DNA of 64,000 nucleotides from the NCBI GenBank assembly GCA_017541105.1, contig JAFXZS010000019.1:62001-126000 (forward strand). Reading direction: 5' to 3'. Source of the stretch: Clostridia bacterium (lineage in GTDB: Bacteria > Bacillota > Clostridia > Christensenellales > Aristaeellaceae). Position 1 is the first letter of the stretch; each line of letters opens with the position of its first letter. Position numbers and translations under genes: made by a program. Below are positions 6,937 through 14,533 of this stretch, piece by piece. The notes beneath the pieces were generated by a model. That model saw only the letters and a list, made by a program, of their open reading frames with translations, was not told the DNA's origin and made no database searches.

Positions 6937-9621
6937 GTGAAAAAGGGAATCGGTTTTGTGATCTGCCTGGCGCTGGTGATCCTGTGCGCCGCAGCGCTTG
7001 CAGATGTGAAGATTAACGAAACGAATTTTCCGGATGAGCATTTCCGGGAAGCTGTGAAGAGGGCAGATAAAAACAAGGACGGCAGCCTCAGCGAGAATGA
7101 GACGGCGCGTGTTACCGCTCTTTATCTTCAATCCAGGTCCATTTCCGACCTGAAGGGCCTGGAATACTTTACGGCGCTGACTGAATTGTATTGTGAAAAT
7201 AACCAGCTGACAGCCCTGGATGTGAGCAAAAACACGGCGCTGACAAAGCTGGACTGCAGCGACAATCAGCTGAAAACGCTGGATCTGAGCAATAACACGG
7301 AACTGATTCACCTGAGGTGCAAAAACAATCAGCTGACATCGCTGAATGTAAACAGAAACCGAAAGCTGAATTCTTTGCAATGCGCCGGAAACCAGCTGAA
7401 AACACTGGATATCAGCCGGAATCCGGTGCTGGATCAGCTGGACTGCTATGACAATCAACTGACCAAACTGGATATCAGCCACAACACTGCGCTGCAGCAC
7501 CTGGATTGCAGCAACAATCTGCTGGCCGCACTGGATTCCCATAAGAATACCTCCTTGATTTATCTGCATTGTGACGGCAACCGGTTAACGTCATTGGACG
7601 TCAGTAAGAATACGGTTCTGTACAGACTGTGCTGCGGGGAAAACCAGCTGGAAGCACTGGACGTTCACAGGAACACTGCTTTGAATGACCTGCAATGCAG
7701 CGGGAATCGGTTCACATCACTGGATGTAAGTAAAAACACCGCGCTGCACTCTCTGGACTGCAGCGGCAATCTGCTGAAGGCGCTTGATCTGAGCAGGAAC
7801 GATCAGCTGGATTATCTGAACTGCAGCGGCAATCAGCTGCAGACTTTGGATGTGAGCCGTAATACAAGGCTGAATTATCTGAGATGCGGCAGCAACGCCC
7901 TGAAACAGCTGGATGTAAGCAAGCATCCTGATCTGCGGGAGTTGTCCTGTGAATCAAATCAGCTTTCAAAGCTGAATATCAACAATACAAACGAGCTGAA
8001 TATGCTGAACTGTTCCGGCAATCGGCTGAATCAGCTGGATATCAGCAGAAGCGAAATCCTGAGGCAGCTTGTATGTGAAAGAATTGCCGGAAAACACAAG
8101 GTATACGGTTATGGCTGGTGGCATGCGCAAGGTTCCGGAGAGGACGAATATATATGGGAAGCCCTGTTTGCCGACCGGTCTGTCCGGGTGATTACCGGCA
8201 ACGAGATCATGCTGAATGCGGAGTTTTTTCCGGACGGCCGTTTCCGCAAATATGTGAGCCGGTTTGATCTGGACGGTAATGGAATCATTTACAGCGTTGA
8301 GGCGGAAAAAGCTACTGAGATCCGTGTCAGCGGTTTGCAGATTCGCAGTCTGAAAGGCGTGGAGGTTTTTACCGCGCTGTCTGTGCTGTGGTGCGACAAT
8401 AACCAGCTGACCTCTTTGGATGTGAGCCAAAATGCCATGCTGACGGAGCTGCATTGCGAGCATAACCGCCTGAAAAAACTGGATATCAGCAAATGCGAAA
8501 TCCTGAATGATCTGGTCCGGAAGCATGCGCCTGAAACAAAGAACGGCGTAAACCGCTGGTCTGCTGCCGGCTTTGGGAAAATTACGGCCGACCAGGCAGT
8601 GAAGATGATTACGGCAGATTACGATCCCGGGATTTTACTGAATACAGCGAATTTCCCGGATGAATTGTTCCGTAAATATGTTAAACAGTTCGACGCAGAC
8701 CAGAATGGGATTCTGAGCAGGGAGGAAACAGAAAAAGCAACGGTTATTGATGTGAAATACATGGAGATCCATGATCTGAAAGGGCTTGAGTTTTTTACGG
8801 AACTTACAACCCTCTACTGCGACGAGAATTACCTGACTGCACTGGATGTAAGCCATTGCCCCGCCCTGACGGAACTGACCTGTGACGGGAACCAGCTAAC
8901 ATCTCTGGACCTGAGCAAAAATCCGGCTCTGGAACGATTGACGGTAGGCGCATATAACAGCAGCTGGAGCGGCAATCCCCTGAGTTCGCTGGACATCAGC
9001 CGGAACAAGGCGCTGTACAGCCTTTCCTGTATCAATACCGGCATCCAAAGCCTGGATGTCAGCGGATGCCCCCGGCTGCTGAACCTGGTTTTGAAAGGCA
9101 GCCGGAAACGGGTCACGGATTTTTCGCCTACTCATGATGAGTGGTATGATTCCTCCGGCAGCTGGCTTTCGGTCCGTGACGATGCTTTTGTGACCGCCGG
9201 AGAGATCCTGAGCACACCGGACGGGATCTACCGACTGAATCAGGATAAAACAGCGGCTGTATATGTTCGGGCAGATTGGAAAAAAGCCGATTCCCTGAAG
9301 ATCCGGGACACGGTCGTGTTCGGGAAAACGGAATATAAAGTGACCGAAATCAAAGACAGCGCCTGCAAAGGCCTGAAGAAACTGGCATCCCTGACAATCG
9401 GAAAAAACGTGGGTACGATAGGCAAGGATGCCTTCAGAGACTGCCCGGAACTTAGAACGATAACGGTCCTGGGCAGCGGGCTGAAGATAATCGGCAAAAA
9501 GGCATTTTCCGGTATCAACAAAGAAGCAACGGTCTGCTGTGAAAAGAAAACAATCAAAAAATACAAAAAACTGATGCAGAAAGTAGGCCTGCCGAAGAAC
9601 GTATCTTTTCAGGCCAAATAA
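6937..9621 (+). CDS. Large secreted EF-hand/leucine-rich-repeat protein with BspA-type C terminus
   Basis: 894 residues from GTG 6937, chosen because GGAGG lies 8 bases upstream and the signal peptide (KKGIGFVICLALVILCAAALA) follows at once; an upstream ATG at 6898 has no site. Three copies of a header module (NFPDxxFRxYV, a DxNxDGxLSxxE calcium-type loop, then SDLKGLEYFTAL) begin about mature residues 10, 430 and 565. Each is followed by about 21-residue repeats of the form LxxLDCSxNQLxxLDVSxNTAL, with about 15 after the first header. The C terminus has a BspA/LRR_5 cap (SLTIGKNVGTIGKDAFRDC, then an AFSG...KKYKKLMQKVG end). It has no sorting motif or C-terminal helix, so it is released or held by other contacts. 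The sensor gene follows after 23 bases. Confidence 0.88.
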   Translation: MKKGIGFVICLALVILCAAALADVKINETNFPDEHFREAVKRADKNKDGSLSENETARVTALYLQSRSISDLKGLEYFTALTELYCENNQLTALDVSKNTALTKLDCSDNQLKTLDLSNNTELIHLRCKNNQLTSLNVNRNRKLNSLQCAGNQLKTLDISRNPVLDQLDCYDNQLTKLDISHNTALQHLDCSNNLLAALDSHKNTSLIYLHCDGNRLTSLDVSKNTVLYRLCCGENQLEALDVHRNTALNDLQCSGNRFTSLDVSKNTALHSLDCSGNLLKALDLSRNDQLDYLNCSGNQLQTLDVSRNTRLNYLRCGSNALKQLDVSKHPDLRELSCESNQLSKLNINNTNELNMLNCSGNRLNQLDISRSEILRQLVCERIAGKHKVYGYGWWHAQGSGEDEYIWEALFADRSVRVITGNEIMLNAEFFPDGRFRKYVSRFDLDGNGIIYSVEAEKATEIRVSGLQIRSLKGVEVFTALSVLWCDNNQLTSLDVSQNAMLTELHCEHNRLKKLDISKCEILNDLVRKHAPETKNGVNRWSAAGFGKITADQAVKMITADYDPGILLNTANFPDELFRKYVKQFDADQNGILSREETEKATVIDVKYMEIHDLKGLEFFTELTTLYCDENYLTALDVSHCPALTELTCDGNQLTSLDLSKNPALERLTVGAYNSSWSGNPLSSLDISRNKALYSLSCINTGIQSLDVSGCPRLLNLVLKGSRKRVTDFSPTHDEWYDSSGSWLSVRDDAFVTAGEILSTPDGIYRLNQDKTAAVYVRADWKKADSLKIRDTVVFGKTEYKVTEIKDSACKGLKKLASLTIGKNVGTIGKDAFRDCPELRTITVLGSGLKIIGKKAFSGINKEATVCCEKKTIKKYKKLMQKVGLPKNVSFQAK

Positions 9622-9644
9622 CCTGATGGGGAGGAGATGCCGGA

Positions 9645-11300
9645 ATGAGGCTGCATGGGACCAAATGGAAGACATGGCTGTTTATCGGCTTTTTGCTTTT
9701 GGGCGGTCTTTTCCATTATTTTGATCCGACGGAGAATCTGTTTCTGAACTCCTTCCTGTTTTGCGGAAGATTTACCATTTTTGCCGGCCTGATCCTGTTC
9801 TGGATACAATCTGTTCGCTCCCGGCTGCTGCCGACACGTGTCAGGACATACATGATTTCAGCGGGGCTTATGATGCTCTGCCTGCTGACCGTGCAGGTTT
9901 TTAATAACCGGATCGTCGGGGATGCTGTTGACGCTCGGGAAATAAACCGTTTCAGCAGGTATGTATACTGGATTCCGCAGGCGATGAATCCGGCACTATT
10001 TCTTATGTCCTGCATCCGGATCTGCCGGGGCGGTTACGACAAAGAAGGATGGGACGAACGGCTGCTGATGATTCCCGCGGTGTTTCTGTCGCTGATGGTG
10101 CTGACAAACGATCTGCATTATCTGGTATATTTCCCCAAAACGGGTTTTCCGGAGCTGACGATCGTTACCGGGAAATACTCGCAGGGTCTCGGCTTCTATC
10201 TGCTGTATGCATGGATAATCCTGACGATTATCATCGGGCTTAGTCTTCTGTTTCGGAAAACAGGCCGCCGTCCCGCAAAGGGGATCGCCCTGCTGACAGG
10301 GATGACTCTGATGTGGCTCTTTATGCTGCTCATGAATATGCTGGTCTGGGACTGGCTGCATGTGCATCAGCCTTACAGCACACAGGAAATCAATATCTTT
10401 GGCATGCTGGGCATCTTTGAAATCTGCATTCGGAACCATCTGATTCCCAGCAATGAAAACCACATCGGCTTTTTTGAGCAACTCGGGCGGCCCGTGATGA
10501 TTACCGACCGGAACCTTTCTCCGGTTTACAGGACCAACCGGGAGGTGTATGCCCGCAGGGAGGATCTTCAGGCGTCACTGGAACAGCCTGTATATCCGCG
10601 GGAGGATATCCGTTTGTCCGGCATGGAAATCAGGGCCGGCTATGCTTTCTGGACAGAAGACGAAACAGAGCTTCACCGGGAAACCCGGAGACTGGAAGAG
10701 GCCAACGAGATTCTCCGCGAGGAAAACAGTCTGGTCCGGGCAGAAAACGAACTGAAGGAGAAAAAGGCACGGCTGGACGTGCAGAAGCAGGTATACGACC
10801 GGATTGCCGCCGCGCTGTATCCCAGGCAAAAAAGAATCGCGGAATTATTAAACGGAACAGAGCCTGAATCAGATGATTTCAGGCAGGCCCTGGCCGAATG
10901 CTGTGTCCTGAATGCGTGGTGCAAACGGAAGAGCAATCTGCTTCTTCTGGATGAAACAACCCTGCCCAGGCGGAATCGGGAACTGTTTCTGGCCCTGCAG
11001 GAATCCGCACGCTTCCTGAAATGCTGCAATGTTGATGCCGCAGCAGTCGGAGAAGAGATGACGGATTTCGCGCTGACAGATATTCATGATTTGTATGATA
11101 CGTTTGAATCTGTCATCGAAGCGTGGCTGCCGTTTATGTACAGAATGACGGTATCCATTTTGCAGGACGGAATTCGCATAGCGGTTGACGCCGGGAAGGA
11201 TCTGGCGATTCCGGAAACGATCCTGCCTGTGGAAAAACAAATCAGTGAAGATACTGTTTTCCTGACCATTCGCAAAAGAAACGGAGGGAAAGCCGCATGA
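9645..11300 (+). CDS. Membrane sensor, probable degenerate histidine kinase (pseudokinase)
   Basis: 551 residues. Residues about 10-235 hold about seven hydrophobic helices, resembling the N-terminal 7TM domain of clostridial sensor kinases. About 265-330 is PAS-like (RPVMITDRNLSPVYRTN), and 345-400 a charged coiled coil (LHRETRRLEEANEILREE). The rest is helical and resembles dimerisation plus ATPase domains, but no phosphoacceptor His, N box or glycine-rich boxes are evident. Its stop overlaps the kinase start by 4 bases (ATGA), so expression is coupled. It likely senses an envelope signal and works with the next kinase as a heterodimer (inference). GGGGAGGAG precedes the ATG. Confidence 0.7.
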   Translation: MRLHGTKWKTWLFIGFLLLGGLFHYFDPTENLFLNSFLFCGRFTIFAGLILFWIQSVRSRLLPTRVRTYMISAGLMMLCLLTVQVFNNRIVGDAVDAREINRFSRYVYWIPQAMNPALFLMSCIRICRGGYDKEGWDERLLMIPAVFLSLMVLTNDLHYLVYFPKTGFPELTIVTGKYSQGLGFYLLYAWIILTIIIGLSLLFRKTGRRPAKGIALLTGMTLMWLFMLLMNMLVWDWLHVHQPYSTQEINIFGMLGIFEICIRNHLIPSNENHIGFFEQLGRPVMITDRNLSPVYRTNREVYARREDLQASLEQPVYPREDIRLSGMEIRAGYAFWTEDETELHRETRRLEEANEILREENSLVRAENELKEKKARLDVQKQVYDRIAAALYPRQKRIAELLNGTEPESDDFRQALAECCVLNAWCKRKSNLLLLDETTLPRRNRELFLALQESARFLKCCNVDAAAVGEEMTDFALTDIHDLYDTFESVIEAWLPFMYRMTVSILQDGIRIAVDAGKDLAIPETILPVEKQISEDTVFLTIRKRNGGKAA

Positions 11301-12562
11301 GAGCGATGTATCTCACCAAAAATACCGGGATCTGGTATCTGATTACGGTTGCCTCTCTCTTTCTGGTTATCGGAGGATTAATTACGCTGATCACCGGCAT
11401 CCGGGCACGACGGAACAAAGGGAAGATCTTCCTGAAGGGAATCAACGTTCTTGCCGGTTTTTCCCTGTTTATGATTCTGATGGACTGTGCCCGGTTTGCT
11501 TATCTTTCGGAACCCGATCCCCGATATCAGCCTTTTCAGCTTGATCTGTTTGAACTGTCCTGGGGACTGTATGCCGGCGTGGAGGCGGTTTTGCTTCTTT
11601 TCCTGATCCTGTTCATCCTGGATGATCAACGGTATCGCAGCAACCATCTGACACCGGATGCCATTCGGGAAACCGTGGATCTTCTCCCGGAGGGGCTCTG
11701 TATCAGCGCGCCGGACGGCACGATACTGCTTTCCAACATGCAAATGAATGCAATCTGCAGGACGATGACAGACAGCGTTCTCTCTGATGCGTCTCGTTTC
11801 AGGCAGATGATAGAGACATATGCAGAAAAGCAGAATGAGGAAACCCTGATCAGAACATCAGAGGGAAAAACATGGCGCTTTTCGCAGGATCAGCTGACGG
11901 AAGAGGAAAACCAATATGATTTGCTGACCGCAACGGACGTTACTGCACAGTACAAAGCAATAGAAGAGCTGCGGGAAAAGAATGAGCGCTTAAAAGACAT
12001 CCAGCAGCGCATGAAAGCTGTATCTGATCTTTTCGGTGATATGTTTGCCACGCAGGAGGAAATGGATGCGCGCATCGCTCTGCATAACCAGTTGGGACAG
12101 GTGCTGCTCATGGGACGCCATTACCTGAACCATCCGGAAAATACGGATGCCAAGCGGATTTATCTTGCCACAGCACAGATGAACAGCTTCCTCCTCGGGG
12201 AAGTTCAAAGGCCCGGGAATGAGACGGAGGATGAGATGGAGCTTGCTCTCTCCCTGGCCGGGAGCATTGGCGTTTCCGTGAAAATGACCGGGGAGCCGCC
12301 TCTTGATCACGGACCACGGAAACTGCTTGCCGATGCGATCCGTGAATGTGCGGTGAATGCCGTCAAACATGCAAACGGTGATACGGTCTTTGTTGAAATC
12401 GACGGAAATACGGCTTTGCTGACCAACAATGGTTCGTCTCCGAAGGGCCTGATTACGGAAAGCGGCGGTTTGCTTGCTCTGCGCCAGAGAACAGAAGCAG
12501 CAGGCGGAACAATGATTGTGCAATCCCAGCCGGCATTTTCCCTGATGATTCGTTTTCCATAA
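11297..12562 (+). CDS. Sensor histidine kinase, NarL/LuxR-partner type
   Basis: 421 residues with three N-terminal hydrophobic helices (about 10-30, 48-68, 87-107). A PAS-like domain with NMQMNAICRTM lies near residue 150, then a coiled coil (YKAIEELREKNERLKDIQQ). A HisKA_3-like helix ARIALHNQLGQ holds the likely phosphoacceptor His. The HATPase domain has an N box (IRECAVNAVKHANG) and a G2 box (GGLLALRQRTEAAGG). The G1 box reads NNGSSPKG instead of DNGxG, so nucleotide binding may be altered. It is coupled to the upstream pseudokinase by ATGA overlap and is followed by a LuxR regulator, its natural target. Confidence 0.82.
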   Translation: MRAMYLTKNTGIWYLITVASLFLVIGGLITLITGIRARRNKGKIFLKGINVLAGFSLFMILMDCARFAYLSEPDPRYQPFQLDLFELSWGLYAGVEAVLLLFLILFILDDQRYRSNHLTPDAIRETVDLLPEGLCISAPDGTILLSNMQMNAICRTMTDSVLSDASRFRQMIETYAEKQNEETLIRTSEGKTWRFSQDQLTEEENQYDLLTATDVTAQYKAIEELREKNERLKDIQQRMKAVSDLFGDMFATQEEMDARIALHNQLGQVLLMGRHYLNHPENTDAKRIYLATAQMNSFLLGEVQRPGNETEDEMELALSLAGSIGVSVKMTGEPPLDHGPRKLLADAIRECAVNAVKHANGDTVFVEIDGNTALLTNNGSSPKGLITESGGLLALRQRTEAAGGTMIVQSQPAFSLMIRFP

Positions 12563-12721
12563 TATGTATTCTTTTCGTTTTTTGCATCAAAATGGTTCTT
12601 TTGGGTGATATACAGTTTCTCTTATAAAACAGTACAATATATTCGTATATGTATGAGCAAAACCGTTTCCGCACAGACGGAAACCAGCCTTGATCCATTA
12701 TTTTCGAAAGGCGGTGGGGCT

Positions 12722-13396
12722 TTGAGTGAACAAATACGGGTTGTGGTTGCGGACGATCAGAACATCTCCCGTGCGTTTTTTGAGATGTATATCCGCGCAG
12801 ATGCCCGTTATCAATTGCTTGCCGCATTACGATCAGCTCAGGAAGCTGTCGCTTATGTCGAGACCCATGAAGTGGATCTGGTGATTCTGGATGTGATGAT
12901 GCGTATCGGTGTAGATGGGCTCGCTGCTGCGGAAACAATTAAAAAATCGCATCCTCAGGTCAGGATCATTCTGACGACTTCCGCGGCGGAAACCGCCTGG
13001 GAAGTTCAGGCCAGGGCCATCGGCGTCGAGGGTTTCTGGTACAAGGAATACGAGGTTCACAGCCTCATCGAGATGATGGATCGGGTGATGGCCGGTGAGA
13101 TGGTTTATCCCTCCGATCCGCCGGATGTCAGTCTTGGAAAAGCAAGACGCAGTGATCTGACAGAAAGGGAACTGGAAGTATTGCGGGAGCTGACCAGCAG
13201 CCTGACCAATGAGGAGATTGCGGAAAGGCTGGACGTATCGGTTTTTACGGTGAAGCGGCATATTCAGAATATGCTGCAAAAGACCGGCTATAAGAACAGG
13301 CTTGACTTAGCCATTAATGCACGGCTGCTTGGAATCGTCGTTAACGATCCGGAACTGGCCAAAACATCATCCGGGGCAAAGGACACGATGAACTGA
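12722..13396 (+). CDS. LuxR/NarL-family response regulator
   Basis: 224 residues. TTG 12722 is preferred: AAAGGCGGTGGGG sits upstream and the receiver domain (EQIRVVVADDQ) begins immediately. An ATG at 12605 would add 39 residues without a family match or ribosome site. Asp57 in LVILDVMM is the phosphoacceptor, and DD at 11-12 the acidic pocket. The C terminus has the LuxR helix-turn-helix (LTERELEVLRELTSSLTNEE, then IAERLDVSVFTVKRHIQNML). A TTGGGT-16-TATAAA promoter-like element lies between the kinase and this gene. The surface operon starts 29 bases after its stop, so it probably controls that operon or is transcribed with it. Confidence 0.88.
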   Translation: MSEQIRVVVADDQNISRAFFEMYIRADARYQLLAALRSAQEAVAYVETHEVDLVILDVMMRIGVDGLAAAETIKKSHPQVRIILTTSAAETAWEVQARAIGVEGFWYKEYEVHSLIEMMDRVMAGEMVYPSDPPDVSLGKARRSDLTERELEVLRELTSSLTNEEIAERLDVSVFTVKRHIQNMLQKTGYKNRLDLAINARLLGIVVNDPELAKTSSGAKDTMN

Positions 13397-13425
13397 GTGT
13401 GCTTCTGATTTGCTGAAAAGGAGGG

Positions 13426-13899
13426 TTGCCTATCACAGGAAGAGGAACAGACCAGCAGAAGCAACAGAAAGATCAGCAGAAAAGCCTTCGTATGATCGCA
13501 TTGGGCGTCCTTGCAGCGGTGCTGCTGATCGCGGCAGTCATCATGATAACGCTGCCAAAGGAAAGCCCTCCGGTGGAAAAGCTGACGGATTCCATCGACC
13601 TGCCCGGCTACACAGAACTGACGCTGAAGGCTGGCGCAGCGGAACAGGGAATCGCTTTTCAGAACCCGGAACAAAACTTCTGCTACATCCAGCCCTCCCT
13701 ATGGCTGGCGGACGGAACCCTGCTGTGGCGGGGACAGCTCATCGCTCCCGGCGACGTGGGCGATGCCGTGACCTTAATCCATCCCCTGGCGGCAGGAGAA
13801 TACAAGGACGCTGTGCTGCGGTATGACTGTTTCCGGATGGATGAGGAAAAAACGCCCCTGAACGGGGCAACTGGAAATCTGACACTCATCGTGCAATAA
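13426..13899 (+). CDS. Single-pass membrane protein of a sortase-associated surface operon
   Basis: About 155 residues. A basic, Gln-rich N terminus precedes one transmembrane helix (RMIALGVLAAVLLIAAVIMI). The extracellular part is beta-rich (ICYIQ-type strand, then LWLADGTLLWRGQLIAPG) and resembles a small domain often found beside class B sortases in gut Clostridia (recalled, not verified). The start is unusual. AAAAGGAGG is followed directly by TTG at 13426, with almost no spacing, whereas an ATC at 13432 lies at the ideal 7-base distance. The true N terminus may be at the ATC. Likely role: accessory anchor or assembly factor for the surface proteins downstream. Confidence 0.65.
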   Translation: MPITGRGTDQQKQQKDQQKSLRMIALGVLAAVLLIAAVIMITLPKESPPVEKLTDSIDLPGYTELTLKAGAAEQGIAFQNPEQNFCYIQPSLWLADGTLLWRGQLIAPGDVGDAVTLIHPLAAGEYKDAVLRYDCFRMDEEKTPLNGATGNLTLIVQ

Positions 13900-13919
13900 C
13901 ACAAAAAGGAGAAAAAACC

Positions 13920-14414
13920 ATGAAAAAGATCGTTGCCCTGCTACTGATGCTGACCATAATCATTAGTCTGACTGCGGCAGCCCTGGCCGCCACGGTCCCA
14001 AAGACAAAGACCGAAACCATGAAGATTACTGCTGTTGTGCCTGAACCGGACTACACAATACATGTTCCTGAGAATACGACAATGACTTACGGGGATACTT
14101 CAGCCGCTAAGAATCTGGGCTCAGTACAAGTCAGCGATGTCAAGAACCTGACAACAGTCAAATGTACGGTTAGCGGTACATCTCTGAAAAACGGAACCAA
14201 CTATATCAGTATTAAATATGAATGGAAACTAGGCAGTAACCAATGGGAGTACGCATGGGTAAGTGATGGCAGTAATAAGCAACTATGTACCTGTGAGCTG
14301 TATAATGCCGGCGCTTATCATGTACTTGATATGAAAGCTTACGTACTGACCTGGTCACCTGCTGTGCCCGGAGAATATACGGCAACCCTAACTTACAATT
14401 TCGTCGGAGAATAA
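13920..14414 (+). CDS. Secreted beta-rich surface-operon protein (pilin/adhesin-like)
   Basis: 164 residues with a signal peptide (KKIVALLLMLTIIISLTAAALA). The mature part starts ATVPKTKTETMKITAVVPEPDY, very like the start of the large adhesin downstream (VEKTGTTTITAIVPDP), so the two share an N-terminal motif. The rest is predicted to be beta strands with two Cys in CTCELYN. There is no C-terminal sorting signal. AAAAAGGAG lies 8 bases upstream, and the gap to the previous gene is 20 bases. Its position between a membrane protein and a sorted adhesin suggests a minor subunit or non-covalent partner. Exact function unknown. Confidence 0.6.
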   Translation: MKKIVALLLMLTIIISLTAAALAATVPKTKTETMKITAVVPEPDYTIHVPENTTMTYGDTSAAKNLGSVQVSDVKNLTTVKCTVSGTSLKNGTNYISIKYEWKLGSNQWEYAWVSDGSNKQLCTCELYNAGAYHVLDMKAYVLTWSPAVPGEYTATLTYNFVGE

Positions 14415-14428
14415 TCGAGGGTAACCTA

Positions 14429-14533
14429 ATGGCTGAATATACCAGACTTACCGATAAGAATCCCAAGGATTTCCTTCGGTACTCTGGCCTTTCATCTAAA
14501 CCGTCGTATGAATTTGGAGGAATAATCGCATGA
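14429..14533 (+). CDS. 34-aa coupled leader ORF before the adhesin gene
   Basis: ATG 14429 follows GAGGGTAACCTA. The frame reads MAEYTRLTDKNPKDFLRYSG, then LSSKPSYEFGGIIA, and its TGA (14531-14533) overlaps the adhesin ATG as ATGA. This arrangement couples translation of the two frames, and the adhesin's own GGAGG lies inside this ORF. Composition is protein-like, but no family is recognised. It could be a leader peptide or an element that sets adhesin dosage. An alternative is chance overlap. Confidence 0.4.
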   Translation: MAEYTRLTDKNPKDFLRYSGLSSKPSYEFGGIIA

